Positions 36,540 to 44,565 of a DNA stretch of 64,000 nt are shown one piece after another. The first letter of the stretch is position 1. Each line of letters opens with the position of its first letter. Both the position numbers and the translations under genes were made by a program. This DNA comes from Archangium violaceum Cb vi76. GTDB taxonomy: Bacteria; Myxococcota; Myxococcia; Myxococcales; Myxococcaceae. Location: contig NZ_JPMI01000064.1 of the NCBI RefSeq assembly GCF_000733295.1, forward strand, positions 1 to 64,000, written 5' to 3'. The notes beneath the pieces were generated by a model. That model was not told the DNA's origin. It was given only the letters and a program-made list of their open reading frames with translations, and searched no databases.

Positions 36540-38030
36540 ATGCCGGACACCCTTCGCAGGAGCATTTTCGGAACGAGCCAGGTGGCGGTACGCCTGTTGG
36601 TGGCGAGCCTGCTGCTGGCCGCCTGCGCGACGGATGGAACACGGGTGGCCGACGCACACGGCCGCGTCCAGGTCCGACTGGAGACGGAGGAAGGCCCCTC
36701 GCGGACCTTCGCCCCTCCGCGCGTGATGCCCGTGCAGGTGACCGCAGCGCAGTTCGACTCGGCCATGGCGCGGCTGGTGGCCGGATTGGAGTTGCCCTCC
36801 CCTTCCCGTCATCGGCTGGCGCTCACCTCATGTGGCCAGCCTGGGCAGGAGGATGAAGGCGCGGCAGTGACGCAGGGCTATCGGTTCTGGTGCGAGCGTC
36901 GGGGTACCCCGGGCGATTGCCTGTCACTGCTGGGCAACGCGCGCTCCCTGGGAGCCGAGGCACGGCGCACCCTGGCGCTGACCATTGCCCTGGGTTCTGT
37001 CTGGGAAGGCTCGGTGGATGTCTGGGCCAGCATGGTGGACCCGGTGGCACTGCAATCCATGGTGATGACCGCCCTGGCCGGTTACCTCGCCATGCTCGCG
37101 TTTCCCAATCCGGTGACCCAGGCGGCCGCTGTCTCCTTCGGCTGCTTCATGGTGGCCTGGCTGGGCGTGGACACGGTGTGGAGCCTGTTGCAGGGCTGGA
37201 GGCAGTTGGAGCTGGAGACCCAGCAAGCGCGCACCTTCGCCGAGGTGCGCGAGGCCGGTGAGCGCTTCGGCCGGGTGATGGGCGCGCAGGTGGGGCGCCT
37301 GTTGGTGATGCTGGCGACAGCGGCCCTCGGCTCGACGACGAGCCTGCTCATGAAGGGGCCAGGGCTGCCGGGTTACGCGCAGGCCTCTCTCATGGCCAGG
37401 ACGCAGATGGGCCTGGAGCTGGCGGCGGTAGGGCAAGTGCGGCAGGTGCTGGTGGGCCAAAGCAGCCTCACCCTGACTCTGGCTCCGGGCGCCCTCGCCA
37501 TGGCCGCCCAGGGCACGGACGGGGGCGGAGACGCTCCGAGCAACCACCGCCTGCCATCCATCGAGTCATGGCGCAAACCGAGGTTCACCGAGGATGGGAA
37601 GATCCTGCCCTACCCCGGCACCAGGAATCCGCCCAAGCCCATCACGAACCTGGGCCGCAACCGGGCGGGACAAACCATCACGGATGGCAAGAACAACGTC
37701 CGATTCGACAAGGATGGATTTGCGGAGTTCGAAACGAAGTTCGAGACCATTCTAGATGACATCCACATTGGCAGTGGGCGCTCCGAACAGCATATGCGAG
37801 CAGCCAATCGAAGACTTTTCGATGCAATCAAGTCGGCTCCGGGCTTAGCCAAGGAACTCGGATTGAGCAGAACAAGCATCGAGCAACTCTTGACTCTAGA
37901 CAGAGCTCCAAGAGGATACATCTGGCACCACCATCAAGATGTCTGCAGGATGCAACTCGTACAAGAGGAAGCGCACATCCTCTCGCGTCCACACACGGGT
38001 GGCATGGCCATTTGGGGAGGAGGGCACTGA
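36540..38030 (+). CDS. SitA-like lipoprotein toxin with WHH nuclease tip
   Basis: The 496-residue protein has a signal peptide with a clean lipobox, LLAAC (C29). Two hydrophobic segments follow in the middle (about 165-210 and 250-275, e.g. LLVMLATAALGSTTSLL). The C-terminal 130 residues are polar and end in WHHHQDVCRMQLV (W462, HHH 463-465) plus HTGGMAIWGGGH, the signature of WHH-type HNH nucleases. This is the layout of myxobacterial polymorphic toxins delivered by outer-membrane exchange. ATG 36540 is chosen for the signal peptide, though its Shine-Dalgarno is poor. The stop overlaps the first immunity gene by one base (TGATG). The tip is visibly richer in AT than the body, suggesting an exchanged module. 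Confidence 0.82.
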   Translation: MPDTLRRSIFGTSQVAVRLLVASLLLAACATDGTRVADAHGRVQVRLETEEGPSRTFAPPRVMPVQVTAAQFDSAMARLVAGLELPSPSRHRLALTSCGQPGQEDEGAAVTQGYRFWCERRGTPGDCLSLLGNARSLGAEARRTLALTIALGSVWEGSVDVWASMVDPVALQSMVMTALAGYLAMLAFPNPVTQAAAVSFGCFMVAWLGVDTVWSLLQGWRQLELETQQARTFAEVREAGERFGRVMGAQVGRLLVMLATAALGSTTSLLMKGPGLPGYAQASLMARTQMGLELAAVGQVRQVLVGQSSLTLTLAPGALAMAAQGTDGGGDAPSNHRLPSIESWRKPRFTEDGKILPYPGTRNPPKPITNLGRNRAGQTITDGKNNVRFDKDGFAEFETKFETILDDIHIGSGRSEQHMRAANRRLFDAIKSAPGLAKELGLSRTSIEQLLTLDRAPRGYIWHHHQDVCRMQLVQEEAHILSRPHTGGMAIWGGGH

Positions 38031-38470
38031 TGACGACATTGAACTGGATACCCTACGTCTGGGACGAGTCCCGCCCAGCCGCATCCAGAGAGTTCGAGCA
38101 ACTCGAGCACCGGCTGGGCATTATTTTTCCCGAGGCCTACAAGGAAGTAGCCGCGCAGTATCAGGGAATGACGCCTCATCCAGCTGTCTTCAACGTGGGC
38201 AGAGGCACCAATGTCATCAATGTGCTCTTGACGATCATCGAAGACAGCGAGTGGCGCACATACTCCGTCATGCGTGCATATGAGGCAGTGAAACCTCACA
38301 TCCCCAGTGGCATCTACCCGTTCGCCAGTACCCCTGGTGGTGAGTACTTGTGCTTCGACTACAGAGACTCACCAGAGCAGCCCAGGGTTGTCCTGGTGAC
38401 GGCGGAAATGTCCATCCACCCTGTCGCGGACAATTTCAAGTCGTTCATGAATGGCCTCTACAGCGGATAG
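38030..38470 (+). CDS. SUKH (SMI1/KNR4) immunity protein 1
   Basis: The 146-residue protein shows the SUKH pattern: an early LEHRLGIIFPEAYKEV helix, IYPFASTPGGEYLCFDY in the middle and a C-terminal helix SFKSFMN-like segment (NFKSFMNGL). SUKH proteins are widespread antidotes to nuclease toxins. It starts within the toxin stop codon (TGATG), so it is the likely cognate immunity protein. It is cytosolic and clearly lower in GC than the surrounding genes. Confidence 0.82.
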   Translation: MTTLNWIPYVWDESRPAASREFEQLEHRLGIIFPEAYKEVAAQYQGMTPHPAVFNVGRGTNVINVLLTIIEDSEWRTYSVMRAYEAVKPHIPSGIYPFASTPGGEYLCFDYRDSPEQPRVVLVTAEMSIHPVADNFKSFMNGLYSG

Positions 38471-38519
38471 ACCGTCCCCCAGGAGTACACGTGGCGTTAT
38501 TCGCTGGGTATCCCTCGGG

Positions 38520-38609
38520 ATGAGACAGGTGACGGAGCGCAAGTTGGTGGCATGCCTGCTGCTGACCGAGTGCGCAACGGATGGGATGCGCTGGCAGGAG
38601 TCAAGAGCA
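38520..38609 (+). pseudogene. Decayed copy of the toxin signal-sequence region
   Basis: Bases 38522-38584 match bases 36575-36637 of the toxin gene at 51 of 63 positions without gaps. The frame still reads KLVACLLLTECATDG beside the toxin's RLLVASLLLAACATDG. The lipobox is damaged (TEC instead of AAC). The frame runs directly into the second immunity gene, so a start at ATG 38520 would put a poor signal on that protein. The simpler reading is the 5' stump of a lost second toxin gene. Confidence 0.7.
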
Positions 38610-39044
38610 ATGACTGTTCGATGGATGAATTATCTCTGGGAAGAACCTCACCCGGCCACTCCAGATGAGATCGGAGTCCTCGAGCACGAATGGGATGTGC
38701 TGCTTCCCGACGAATTCAAGAGAATCATCTCCACTCGTCAAGGCATGACTCCAGAGTTTCCCGTCTTCGATGTGGACCAAGGAACCGATGTCTTCAACAC
38801 GCTCTTGACGATCCACGAAGAGGAGAAATGGCAGGAGTATTCCGCGAGGAGGGTATTTGAAGCGCTGAAACCCCATGTTCCCACAGGGATATTCCCATTC
38901 GCCGACACTCCTGGTGGCCAGTACATATGCTTTGACTATCGGAACACACCTGCACAGCCCACAATCGTCCTCGTCACCGTCGAGATGGATATCTACCCCA
39001 TCGCGAACAGCTTCTCCGAGTTCCTGGAGATGCTGCATGACTAG
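38610..39044 (+). CDS. SUKH (SMI1/KNR4) immunity protein 2
   Basis: The 144-residue protein is a close paralogue of its two neighbours, sharing GIFPFADTPGGQYICFDY and VLVTVEMDIYPIANSF. ATG 38610 is chosen because homology with the neighbours begins there. An in-frame upstream ATG at 38520 would add a degraded toxin signal sequence. It is probably an orphan antidote for a variant toxin no longer encoded here. Confidence 0.78.
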   Translation: MTVRWMNYLWEEPHPATPDEIGVLEHEWDVLLPDEFKRIISTRQGMTPEFPVFDVDQGTDVFNTLLTIHEEEKWQEYSARRVFEALKPHVPTGIFPFADTPGGQYICFDYRNTPAQPTIVLVTVEMDIYPIANSFSEFLEMLHD

Positions 39045-39050
39045 GTAGCC

Positions 39051-39503
39051 ATGGGGATTCAATGGAAGCCCTACTTGTGGGCCGAACCCCATCCAGTGGA
39101 CTCACAGGTTCTCGACCAACTCGAGCACCAATGGAACGTCAAGCTACCTCAGCAGTACAGGGAACTCGTCCTCGAACACCAGGGAATGGGTCCTGAACCT
39201 TGCGCCTTCGATGTTGGCACAGGCAATGACGCGTTCAGCGTCTTGTTGATCGTCAGCGCTGACAGAGAAAAGGAGGCGTACTCCGTCAAACAGGCGCGTC
39301 GCGTACTGGAACCGCATGTTCCAGCGGGGATCTTTCCCTTCGCGCTCACTCCCGGCGGTGAGTACTTGTGCTTCGACTACAGAGAATCATCGGAGCAACC
39401 CAAGGTCACCCTGGTCACCGTGGAGATGTTCATCTACCCCGTAGCGGACAGCTTCACGGACTTCATGGCCCGCCTGCATGACGGCGAGAACCCGCCCGCG
39501 TAA
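39051..39503 (+). CDS. SUKH (SMI1/KNR4) immunity protein 3
   Basis: This 150-residue paralogue has LEHQWNVKLPQQYRELV, GIFPFALTPGGEYLCFDY and TLVTVEMFIYPVADSF. It starts six bases after the previous stop and is surely in the same transcript. Its divergence from the first copy suggests a different toxin target. It converges on the retron reverse transcriptase gene with about 47 bases between the stops. Confidence 0.8.
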   Translation: MGIQWKPYLWAEPHPVDSQVLDQLEHQWNVKLPQQYRELVLEHQGMGPEPCAFDVGTGNDAFSVLLIVSADREKEAYSVKQARRVLEPHVPAGIFPFALTPGGEYLCFDYRESSEQPKVTLVTVEMFIYPVADSFTDFMARLHDGENPPA

Positions 39504-39550
39504 CCTCTTCATGCCCGACGGTAAATACATAGTACTGGGCTGAGCTTCAC

Positions 39551-40816
39551 CTACCTGGACGGCTTCCACCGTTTGCGCAGGACGGCGGCCTGCTCGGGAT
39601 TGAGCATGGAGAGGTAGGCCAGCTTGCCCTCGATGCGCGCGGCGGCCTCGGGACCAGTGCCCTCCTTCCGGGCCTGGTGGATGGCGGCGCGCAGCTTCCG
39701 GCGCTCCTGGCGCGACAGGCCGAGCGTCTCGTTCACCACCACCCCCGTCACCTGTTGCCGGCGCCCTCGCCGGGCCACTCGCGTCTTGGCCTCGTTCACC
39801 CGGAAGCCCTCGGTCTCGATGAGGCGCTTCGCCCCTGCGCGCAGATCCTTCAGTGCCTCCAGCGAGCCTCCCGAAAAGCACAGGTCATCCGCGTAGCGCG
39901 TGAAGGAAAATCCGTGCTTGCGCGCGAGCCCCGCGAGCCGCAGGTCCAATCTCCTCACCACCGCGTTGCACAGGCCCGGGCTCGTGGGAGCCCCCTGAAC
40001 ACAGGCGCGCGGACCTACCGGCACGTGCAGCCGGACTCCGTTCATCTCCACCGGCTGGCGCTCGGCCTCCGTCATCAGCGCGGCGAGTGTGGCCGCCACC
40101 GTGTAGCCATAGCCCAGTGAGATCAACAGACCCCTCACCCGCACGTACGTGACCGAGGGGAAGAAGTCGGCGAGATCCATCTTCAACACCACCGCCTTGC
40201 CCACGTGGGGCTCGGCTCCGGTACGGATGGAGCGCCCCGCCCGGAATCCGTGCGCGTGCCCACTCACCGGCAGCTTGTCCACCAGCAGCGGCAGGAGCTT
40301 GCGCTGCAGCGCCTTCAACCGGCGCTTGGGCGCCATGATGAGCCGCCTCCCCCCATTCCGCTTGGGAATGGAGAAGGTGACGTAGTGCGGAACGCGCTCG
40401 GCCTCCCGGTGGATGGAGAAGAAGCGCAGCTCCCTCACGGAGATGCCCAACGCCACCGCCACTTCTCCCTCGTCCCGCCACACAGGCAAGCCGAGCCGCT
40501 GCAACTGCGCCTCGTCCGGCAGGAGATCACTGATGTGCCGGTTGCGCGTGCGCAGCGTCCCGGCGAAGAGCCGGCGGGCCTCGCTCGCCTCCATCCACTT
40601 CTTGCGCTTCCCGATCAGCGGCGCCTTCGGCTTCGGCTTGGGCAACAGCCGGGGATCTCGCCGGACCGTGCGGCGGTGCCCAGGCTTGAGCGGGCCGGAT
40701 TCGGGCCGCACCACCTCCTGCACCGTATCGAGCGAGCCGCTCTCCCGCTCCAGACGCGAGACGTCCCGCACCAGCTTGGGACGCAAGAGCCCCTTGAGCC
40801 AGTCAACGAAGCCCAT
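39551..40816 (-). CDS. ret: Retron reverse transcriptase
   Basis: The 421-residue protein has the reverse-transcriptase palm motifs LKMDLADFFPSV, GAPTSPGLCNAVVRRLD and the catalytic YADDLCFSG (Y308-D311). It also has two features typical of retron enzymes: an AHGFRAGRSI...AEPHVG segment in place of the usual NAxxH region, and the VTG triplet in QQVTGVVVN. It makes a branched RNA-linked single-stranded DNA (msDNA) from its own template RNA. GGGGAGG precedes ATG 40816. The a2 repeat of the template RNA ends 29 bases upstream. The N-terminal 110 residues are basic and of unknown role. Confidence 0.9.
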   Translation of the reverse strand: MGFVDWLKGLLRPKLVRDVSRLERESGSLDTVQEVVRPESGPLKPGHRRTVRRDPRLLPKPKPKAPLIGKRKKWMEASEARRLFAGTLRTRNRHISDLLPDEAQLQRLGLPVWRDEGEVAVALGISVRELRFFSIHREAERVPHYVTFSIPKRNGGRRLIMAPKRRLKALQRKLLPLLVDKLPVSGHAHGFRAGRSIRTGAEPHVGKAVVLKMDLADFFPSVTYVRVRGLLISLGYGYTVAATLAALMTEAERQPVEMNGVRLHVPVGPRACVQGAPTSPGLCNAVVRRLDLRLAGLARKHGFSFTRYADDLCFSGGSLEALKDLRAGAKRLIETEGFRVNEAKTRVARRGRRQQVTGVVVNETLGLSRQERRKLRAAIHQARKEGTGPEAAARIEGKLAYLSMLNPEQAAVLRKRWKPSR

Positions 40817-40844
40817 GAGCCTCCCCTCCTCTGGCTCGAACGCC

Positions 40845-40869
40845 TGCATCCGAGGGAGCCGGTCGCGCG
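40845..40869 (-). repeat. Retron a2 arm
   Basis: This is the inverted-repeat arm next to the reverse transcriptase gene. It contains GGGAGCCG, complementary to CGGCTCCC in the a1 arm, with flanking matches giving 21 of 25 positions. Confidence 0.8.
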
Positions 40870-40986
40870 TCACTCTCGAAGCTCTGGACCCATGGGTCCC
40901 GGCGTTCCGTACGCTGGGTCCCGTGGCGAGGTGAAGGCAACATGACACCGCCGCGGCGAAACACCACGGCACGAATGGCTGACTCC

Positions 40987-41011
40987 CGGGCGAACGGCTC
41001 CCCCGGATGAA
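40987..41011 (-). repeat. Retron a1 arm
   Basis: This is the 5' arm of the template RNA on the minus strand. Its first base lies about nine bases after the predicted -10 element, close to the expected transcription start. Confidence 0.8.
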
Positions 41012-41019
41012 GCTCGGCC

Positions 41020-41048
41020 CTTATCGTCCTACGTCTCTTCACCGTCAA
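41020..41048 (-). promoter_or_regulatory. Sigma-70-like promoter for the retron
   Basis: On the minus strand TTGACG (41043-41048) and GATAAG (41020-41025) are separated by 17 bases. Transcription would begin near 41012, at the edge of a1. The elements overlap the last codons and stop of the SWIM-finger gene. Confidence 0.6.
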
Positions 41049-42642
41049 GCTCCTCTCCCGCTCCGCCGCTCCCGCCCTCCTCCGTGGCACGGGGAGGCTT
41101 CGACAGCGCCTCGGCCTCCGGCGACACGGCGGCCGAGGTCGCCATGTCCCGGCGTGCTCCCGCGCTCGCCGTCAGCAACGCCAACATGTGCTCACACGGC
41201 CCCTGGTTGAGGATGTTCTCCAGGAAGAAGTCACAGCCACAGGTGGCGAAGATGAGCCGCTCCTCGTCGTTGAGGACGAGCTCCACCCGGGACTGCTCCG
41301 CCACGGCCCCCGCCACCACCTGGTCTCGATGGATGATCTCCCGGCGCACCGTCCCCTCGGGCGTGTGCAGCGACTTGAGCTTCCGCGTCTCGCGCGGCGT
41401 GACGGACTCCACCTTCACCCGGCCCTCCTGGAGCAGCGCGTTGGCCCGCTCGCGCCGGAGGTCCGGAGGGAAGAGGCGCTCCTCGTCCACCGGTGTCTCG
41501 AAGAGCTCGCGGTGACGGTACTCGCGGCGCTGCACGTCGAAGATGGTCATGCCCGCCCGGCACAGGTGGAACAGGGCCCGGCTCGTGTCCGGTTTGTCCG
41601 CCCCCACAGCCTGGGCAAGTGCCTCCACACTGGCGGCCTGCCGCTCGCGCAACACGGCGAGCACCCGCTCCTTCACTCCCGGAGTCACCGGTGCGTCCGG
41701 CGTGAGCAGATCGAAGCTCCCCGTGCCGCTGAAGCGCTGGGCGCTCCACCCGGTGAGCCCCAGCACCCACGTCACCCCGGGCAGCTCCACCGCGTAGAAG
41801 CTCGGCAGGGCCCGGCCCTTGAGGAAGACGTCCACCTTGTTCGCGTAGGGCAGCAACGGCTCGAGCAGCCGCAGCCGGCGGCGGCCCCAGGTCCGCACGG
41901 TGCGGGGCTCGTCGTAGCCGTGTTCCGCTCCCCGCAGGACGATGCGCTCCTCCCATGGCTCCAGCACCAGCGCCGCGGGCTGGCCGGGCTCGAAGACGTA
42001 GCGCAGCGCTCGCGGCGATACCTTCGCATGGCTGAAGCGCAGGAATCGCAGGGCCGCGACCAGATCCACCGGACGCACCGTGAGCCGTGTCCCCGGCAGC
42101 GCCATGGCGCCCTGGAGCTGGAGGAAGCCGCGCACCCACGCCTCGGGCAATTCCACCTTCTTCTCGAAGCGGCCTCCAGCGCCTTCCGTTCGCACCTCGA
42201 GGCCGGGCTTCTCGATGCGCAACCACGTGTCACGCGAGGAGCGCATCTCCCCCAGCGCCGCCCACAGCCACGCCGTGAAGTCGACGTTCGTGGTGCCGCA
42301 CTCCACCTCCCCTTCGGTCTCGAACAGCTCCCGGTCGATGATGACCAGACCGTAGGCGCTCTGATCCTGGCTGAAGGCCTCGAAGAAGACACGGTCGCGA
42401 TGCACGGTGACGACCGGGTCGAGCACGCCCCAGAGGTATTCCTCCGTGGACGCCCAGGAGTCATCGGACCAGATGAGCTCGCCGAGCGCCTGGAGCGCGA
42501 GCCTCACCGAGAGGACGTGCTCGCGGATGCGGCCGTGGAAGCGCAGCGGGCGGCGGAGATTGGGAGACAGGCCGAGCTGCGCCCGGTCCCAGTCCGAGGT
42601 GAAGGCGCTGGGGATGGCGTAGTCGACGAGGAGCGGAATCAC
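41029..42642 (-). CDS. SWIM zinc-finger protein
   Basis: The 537-residue protein carries a C-terminal SWIM finger, C468-x-C470 and C483-x-H485 (ATCGCDFF, GPCEHM), a fold used to bind nucleic acids or proteins. The preceding 450 residues are mixed strands and helices without a family I recognise. It starts at GTG 42642, overlapping the upstream HEAT-like gene by four bases (GTGA). The pair is therefore translated together and may form a complex. The last 50 residues are low-complexity. The stop lies 17 bases from the retron a1 arm. Confidence 0.8.
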   Translation of the reverse strand: MIPLLVDYAIPSAFTSDWDRAQLGLSPNLRRPLRFHGRIREHVLSVRLALQALGELIWSDDSWASTEEYLWGVLDPVVTVHRDRVFFEAFSQDQSAYGLVIIDRELFETEGEVECGTTNVDFTAWLWAALGEMRSSRDTWLRIEKPGLEVRTEGAGGRFEKKVELPEAWVRGFLQLQGAMALPGTRLTVRPVDLVAALRFLRFSHAKVSPRALRYVFEPGQPAALVLEPWEERIVLRGAEHGYDEPRTVRTWGRRRLRLLEPLLPYANKVDVFLKGRALPSFYAVELPGVTWVLGLTGWSAQRFSGTGSFDLLTPDAPVTPGVKERVLAVLRERQAASVEALAQAVGADKPDTSRALFHLCRAGMTIFDVQRREYRHRELFETPVDEERLFPPDLRRERANALLQEGRVKVESVTPRETRKLKSLHTPEGTVRREIIHRDQVVAGAVAEQSRVELVLNDEERLIFATCGCDFFLENILNQGPCEHMLALLTASAGARRDMATSAAVSPEAEALSKPPRATEEGGSGGAGEELDGEET

Positions 42643-44531
42643 GCGGCACCTCCGTACACCACCGGCTGCTCGGAGGGGCCCCGGAGCGCGGGCCAGCGGT
42701 GGAGGATGTCGGCGAGTATCCCGAGCAGCGCCTCCTTCGGGTACCGCTGGTCCGGCAGGTCCAGGGCATCCCGGATGCGGCCCACGAGCTGGCGCGCTGC
42801 GGCCTCGTCCCGGACGGCGTTGCGCAGAGCCCCCAAGGCCATCAACCGCGTCTTGCGATGCAAGGGACGCAGGAGGGTGGCCTGGAGCAGATCCACGTTC
42901 CGCGCGGCCAGGGTCCGGGCCCGCTCGTCGTCCCGGCCGAGCACCCGGAAGGCGAGCGCCTGCACGTGGATCTGCGGCGACTCGAGCAGATCCCTCACCG
43001 CGCGTGCATCCGCCGCGTAGTGCGCGTGGGCCCGTTCGAAGAGGAGCCGGGCCAGCCGGTTGTGGCGGACCAACAGGCCGTAGTCGCCAATGGCGAAGGC
43101 CGGCATCTTCCCCAGCACGGTGGCCGCCCGGGAAACGAACGTCTCGGGCGAGCGTGCCAGCAACGCCTCGTAGGAGGCCGAGAGCCGCTCGATGCTCTCG
43201 GCCCACGGAGAGGGCTGCCGCGAGGCGCCGTAATGAACGCTCTGGAGCGCCACGCGGCTGGCGAGGTAGTCCACCAGTGGCGCGTCATCCCGCTCGATGG
43301 CGCGGGTGGTGAGCTTCGGATAGGTGCCATTCCACCCGGGAGAGACGTGCCGCAGGAAGGGGCCGCGCACCAGGTCCGGGAAACGCTCGTACAGCAGCAC
43401 CGCCGTCTCGTCCTCGAGCGGCTGCACCTGGACGAGGCCAAGGCCGGGGAAGTTGAGCTCCCGGCCCACTCCCGCGAGCAGCAGGAGCCGCCTCCGCACC
43501 TCGTCTCCGGACAACCGCGAGCGCTGGAGGAGGCCGAGCACCTCGCGGGCATAGGTGTCGGGAGCCGCCGAGGTGCACATCAGCGCGGACCACAGATCCA
43601 ACCATTCCCGCTCGCGCGCCAGCTCCACCAGTTGGGAGAAGCTCCGGTTCAGGGGCACCCAGGGCTGGCGGACGTCGCGCACGTGGCGCAGCAGGTAGGG
43701 CACGACATCCCGGCCGCGCTCGCGAGCGAGTGCGAGGAACGTCGTGGCCGCGTCCTTGAGCCATTGCGCCGGGTGCCGCTGCTCGAGCGCCTCCACCAAC
43801 GCGCCAGGCTCCCGGACGCTGCCGCACAGCGCCAGCACGTCCTGCTTCCAGGTCTCCTCCGGCACCTGCCGGCGGTAGAGGTCGAGGGCGAGCGCCTCGT
43901 CGCCGCGCTCGCGCGCCAGGGCGGGCAGCTTCTGCCAGGGGGAGCTCCGGCCGAAGCCGTGCCACCGCCTCCAGGGCAGGTGCGCGAGGATGAAGCCGCG
44001 CGAGACCACGGCGTCCGCGGTGTAGAGGGTGATGGCCGCCGGCTCGTCGAGCTCGAAGGGGAAGTCGAACTGTGTCAGCACGAGCTGGCGCTGGGCCCGG
44101 GTGGAGGCCGCGCCGTAGCGGGCCAGCAGATCCCCGAGCCAGCGCTTGCGGCGCACCTCCCCATCATCGTCCTGGAACTGGAGCCGGTACAACCGGCGGA
44201 ACAGCTCCACGTCTCCGGAGCGCTCGACATCCTGGAGCCACCGCTCGAAGAGCTCCGCGGTGGGCCCCTCGAAGACGGATTTTGGGCGGCCTCGCGTGTC
44301 GAAGGTGAACTGCGGGAAGCGGGCGAGGATGAAGGGACGGAAGACGGTGCGGTTGCGGTAGTAGAGCCCGGGACCCCAGAGGGCGATCAGCCCCGGGAAG
44401 GGCCAGCGCGTGGCCATCTCCTCCATCCCCTGCCGCAACTGTCCGTCATCCAGGTCCATCGCGAAGAGGCCCCGCAGGGCCTGCTCCACCTCGCGGCTCT
44501 CCCGTAACCACCGTTGCTGCGGAGTCTCCAC
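42639..44531 (-). CDS. HEAT-like helical repeat protein
   Basis: This 630-residue protein is almost entirely helical, with repeated two-helix units especially from about residue 200 onward (VVPYLLRHVRDV, LVDYLASRVALQ, VQALAFRVLGRDDERARTL). It has no catalytic motif. Such proteins act as scaffolds or bind nucleic acid. It starts at GTG 44531 behind GGGAGGG, 34 bases after the kinase stop, and overlaps the SWIM gene. Its function is probably linked to those two neighbours. Confidence 0.75.
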   Translation of the reverse strand: METPQQRWLRESREVEQALRGLFAMDLDDGQLRQGMEEMATRWPFPGLIALWGPGLYYRNRTVFRPFILARFPQFTFDTRGRPKSVFEGPTAELFERWLQDVERSGDVELFRRLYRLQFQDDDGEVRRKRWLGDLLARYGAASTRAQRQLVLTQFDFPFELDEPAAITLYTADAVVSRGFILAHLPWRRWHGFGRSSPWQKLPALARERGDEALALDLYRRQVPEETWKQDVLALCGSVREPGALVEALEQRHPAQWLKDAATTFLALARERGRDVVPYLLRHVRDVRQPWVPLNRSFSQLVELAREREWLDLWSALMCTSAAPDTYAREVLGLLQRSRLSGDEVRRRLLLLAGVGRELNFPGLGLVQVQPLEDETAVLLYERFPDLVRGPFLRHVSPGWNGTYPKLTTRAIERDDAPLVDYLASRVALQSVHYGASRQPSPWAESIERLSASYEALLARSPETFVSRAATVLGKMPAFAIGDYGLLVRHNRLARLLFERAHAHYAADARAVRDLLESPQIHVQALAFRVLGRDDERARTLAARNVDLLQATLLRPLHRKTRLMALGALRNAVRDEAAARQLVGRIRDALDLPDQRYPKEALLGILADILHRWPALRGPSEQPVVYGGAA

Positions 44532-44565
44532 GCGCTCCCTCCCGGTACGAGCGTACCCGAAGGGC

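Larger units (their letters stand above)
40845..41011 (-). ncRNA. Retron msr-msd template RNA
   Basis: A 25-base inverted repeat (arms 40845-40869 and 40987-41011, 21 of 25 matching) flanks about 117 bases directly upstream of the reverse transcriptase gene, as expected for a1/a2. Just inside a1 on the minus strand is TCAGCC, a candidate branch guanosine at 40979. Next comes a nine-pair stem with a UUU loop at 40950-40970 (GCCGUGGUG/CGCCGCGGC), then the putative msd region (about 40870-40926). That region holds the perfect palindrome GGACCCATGGGTCC at 40886-40899. The msDNA would be short, well under 100 bases. The exact msr/msd border cannot be fixed by eye. Confidence 0.8.

Noticed and set aside
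40817-40972. Longer start for the retron reverse transcriptase
   Set aside because: It would translate through the a2 arm and msd region, and ATG 40816 has a strong Shine-Dalgarno.
40845-41011. Assignment as a 162/163-base-type myxobacterial msDNA
   Set aside because: The whole region between the arms is only about 117 bases, too short for that msDNA.
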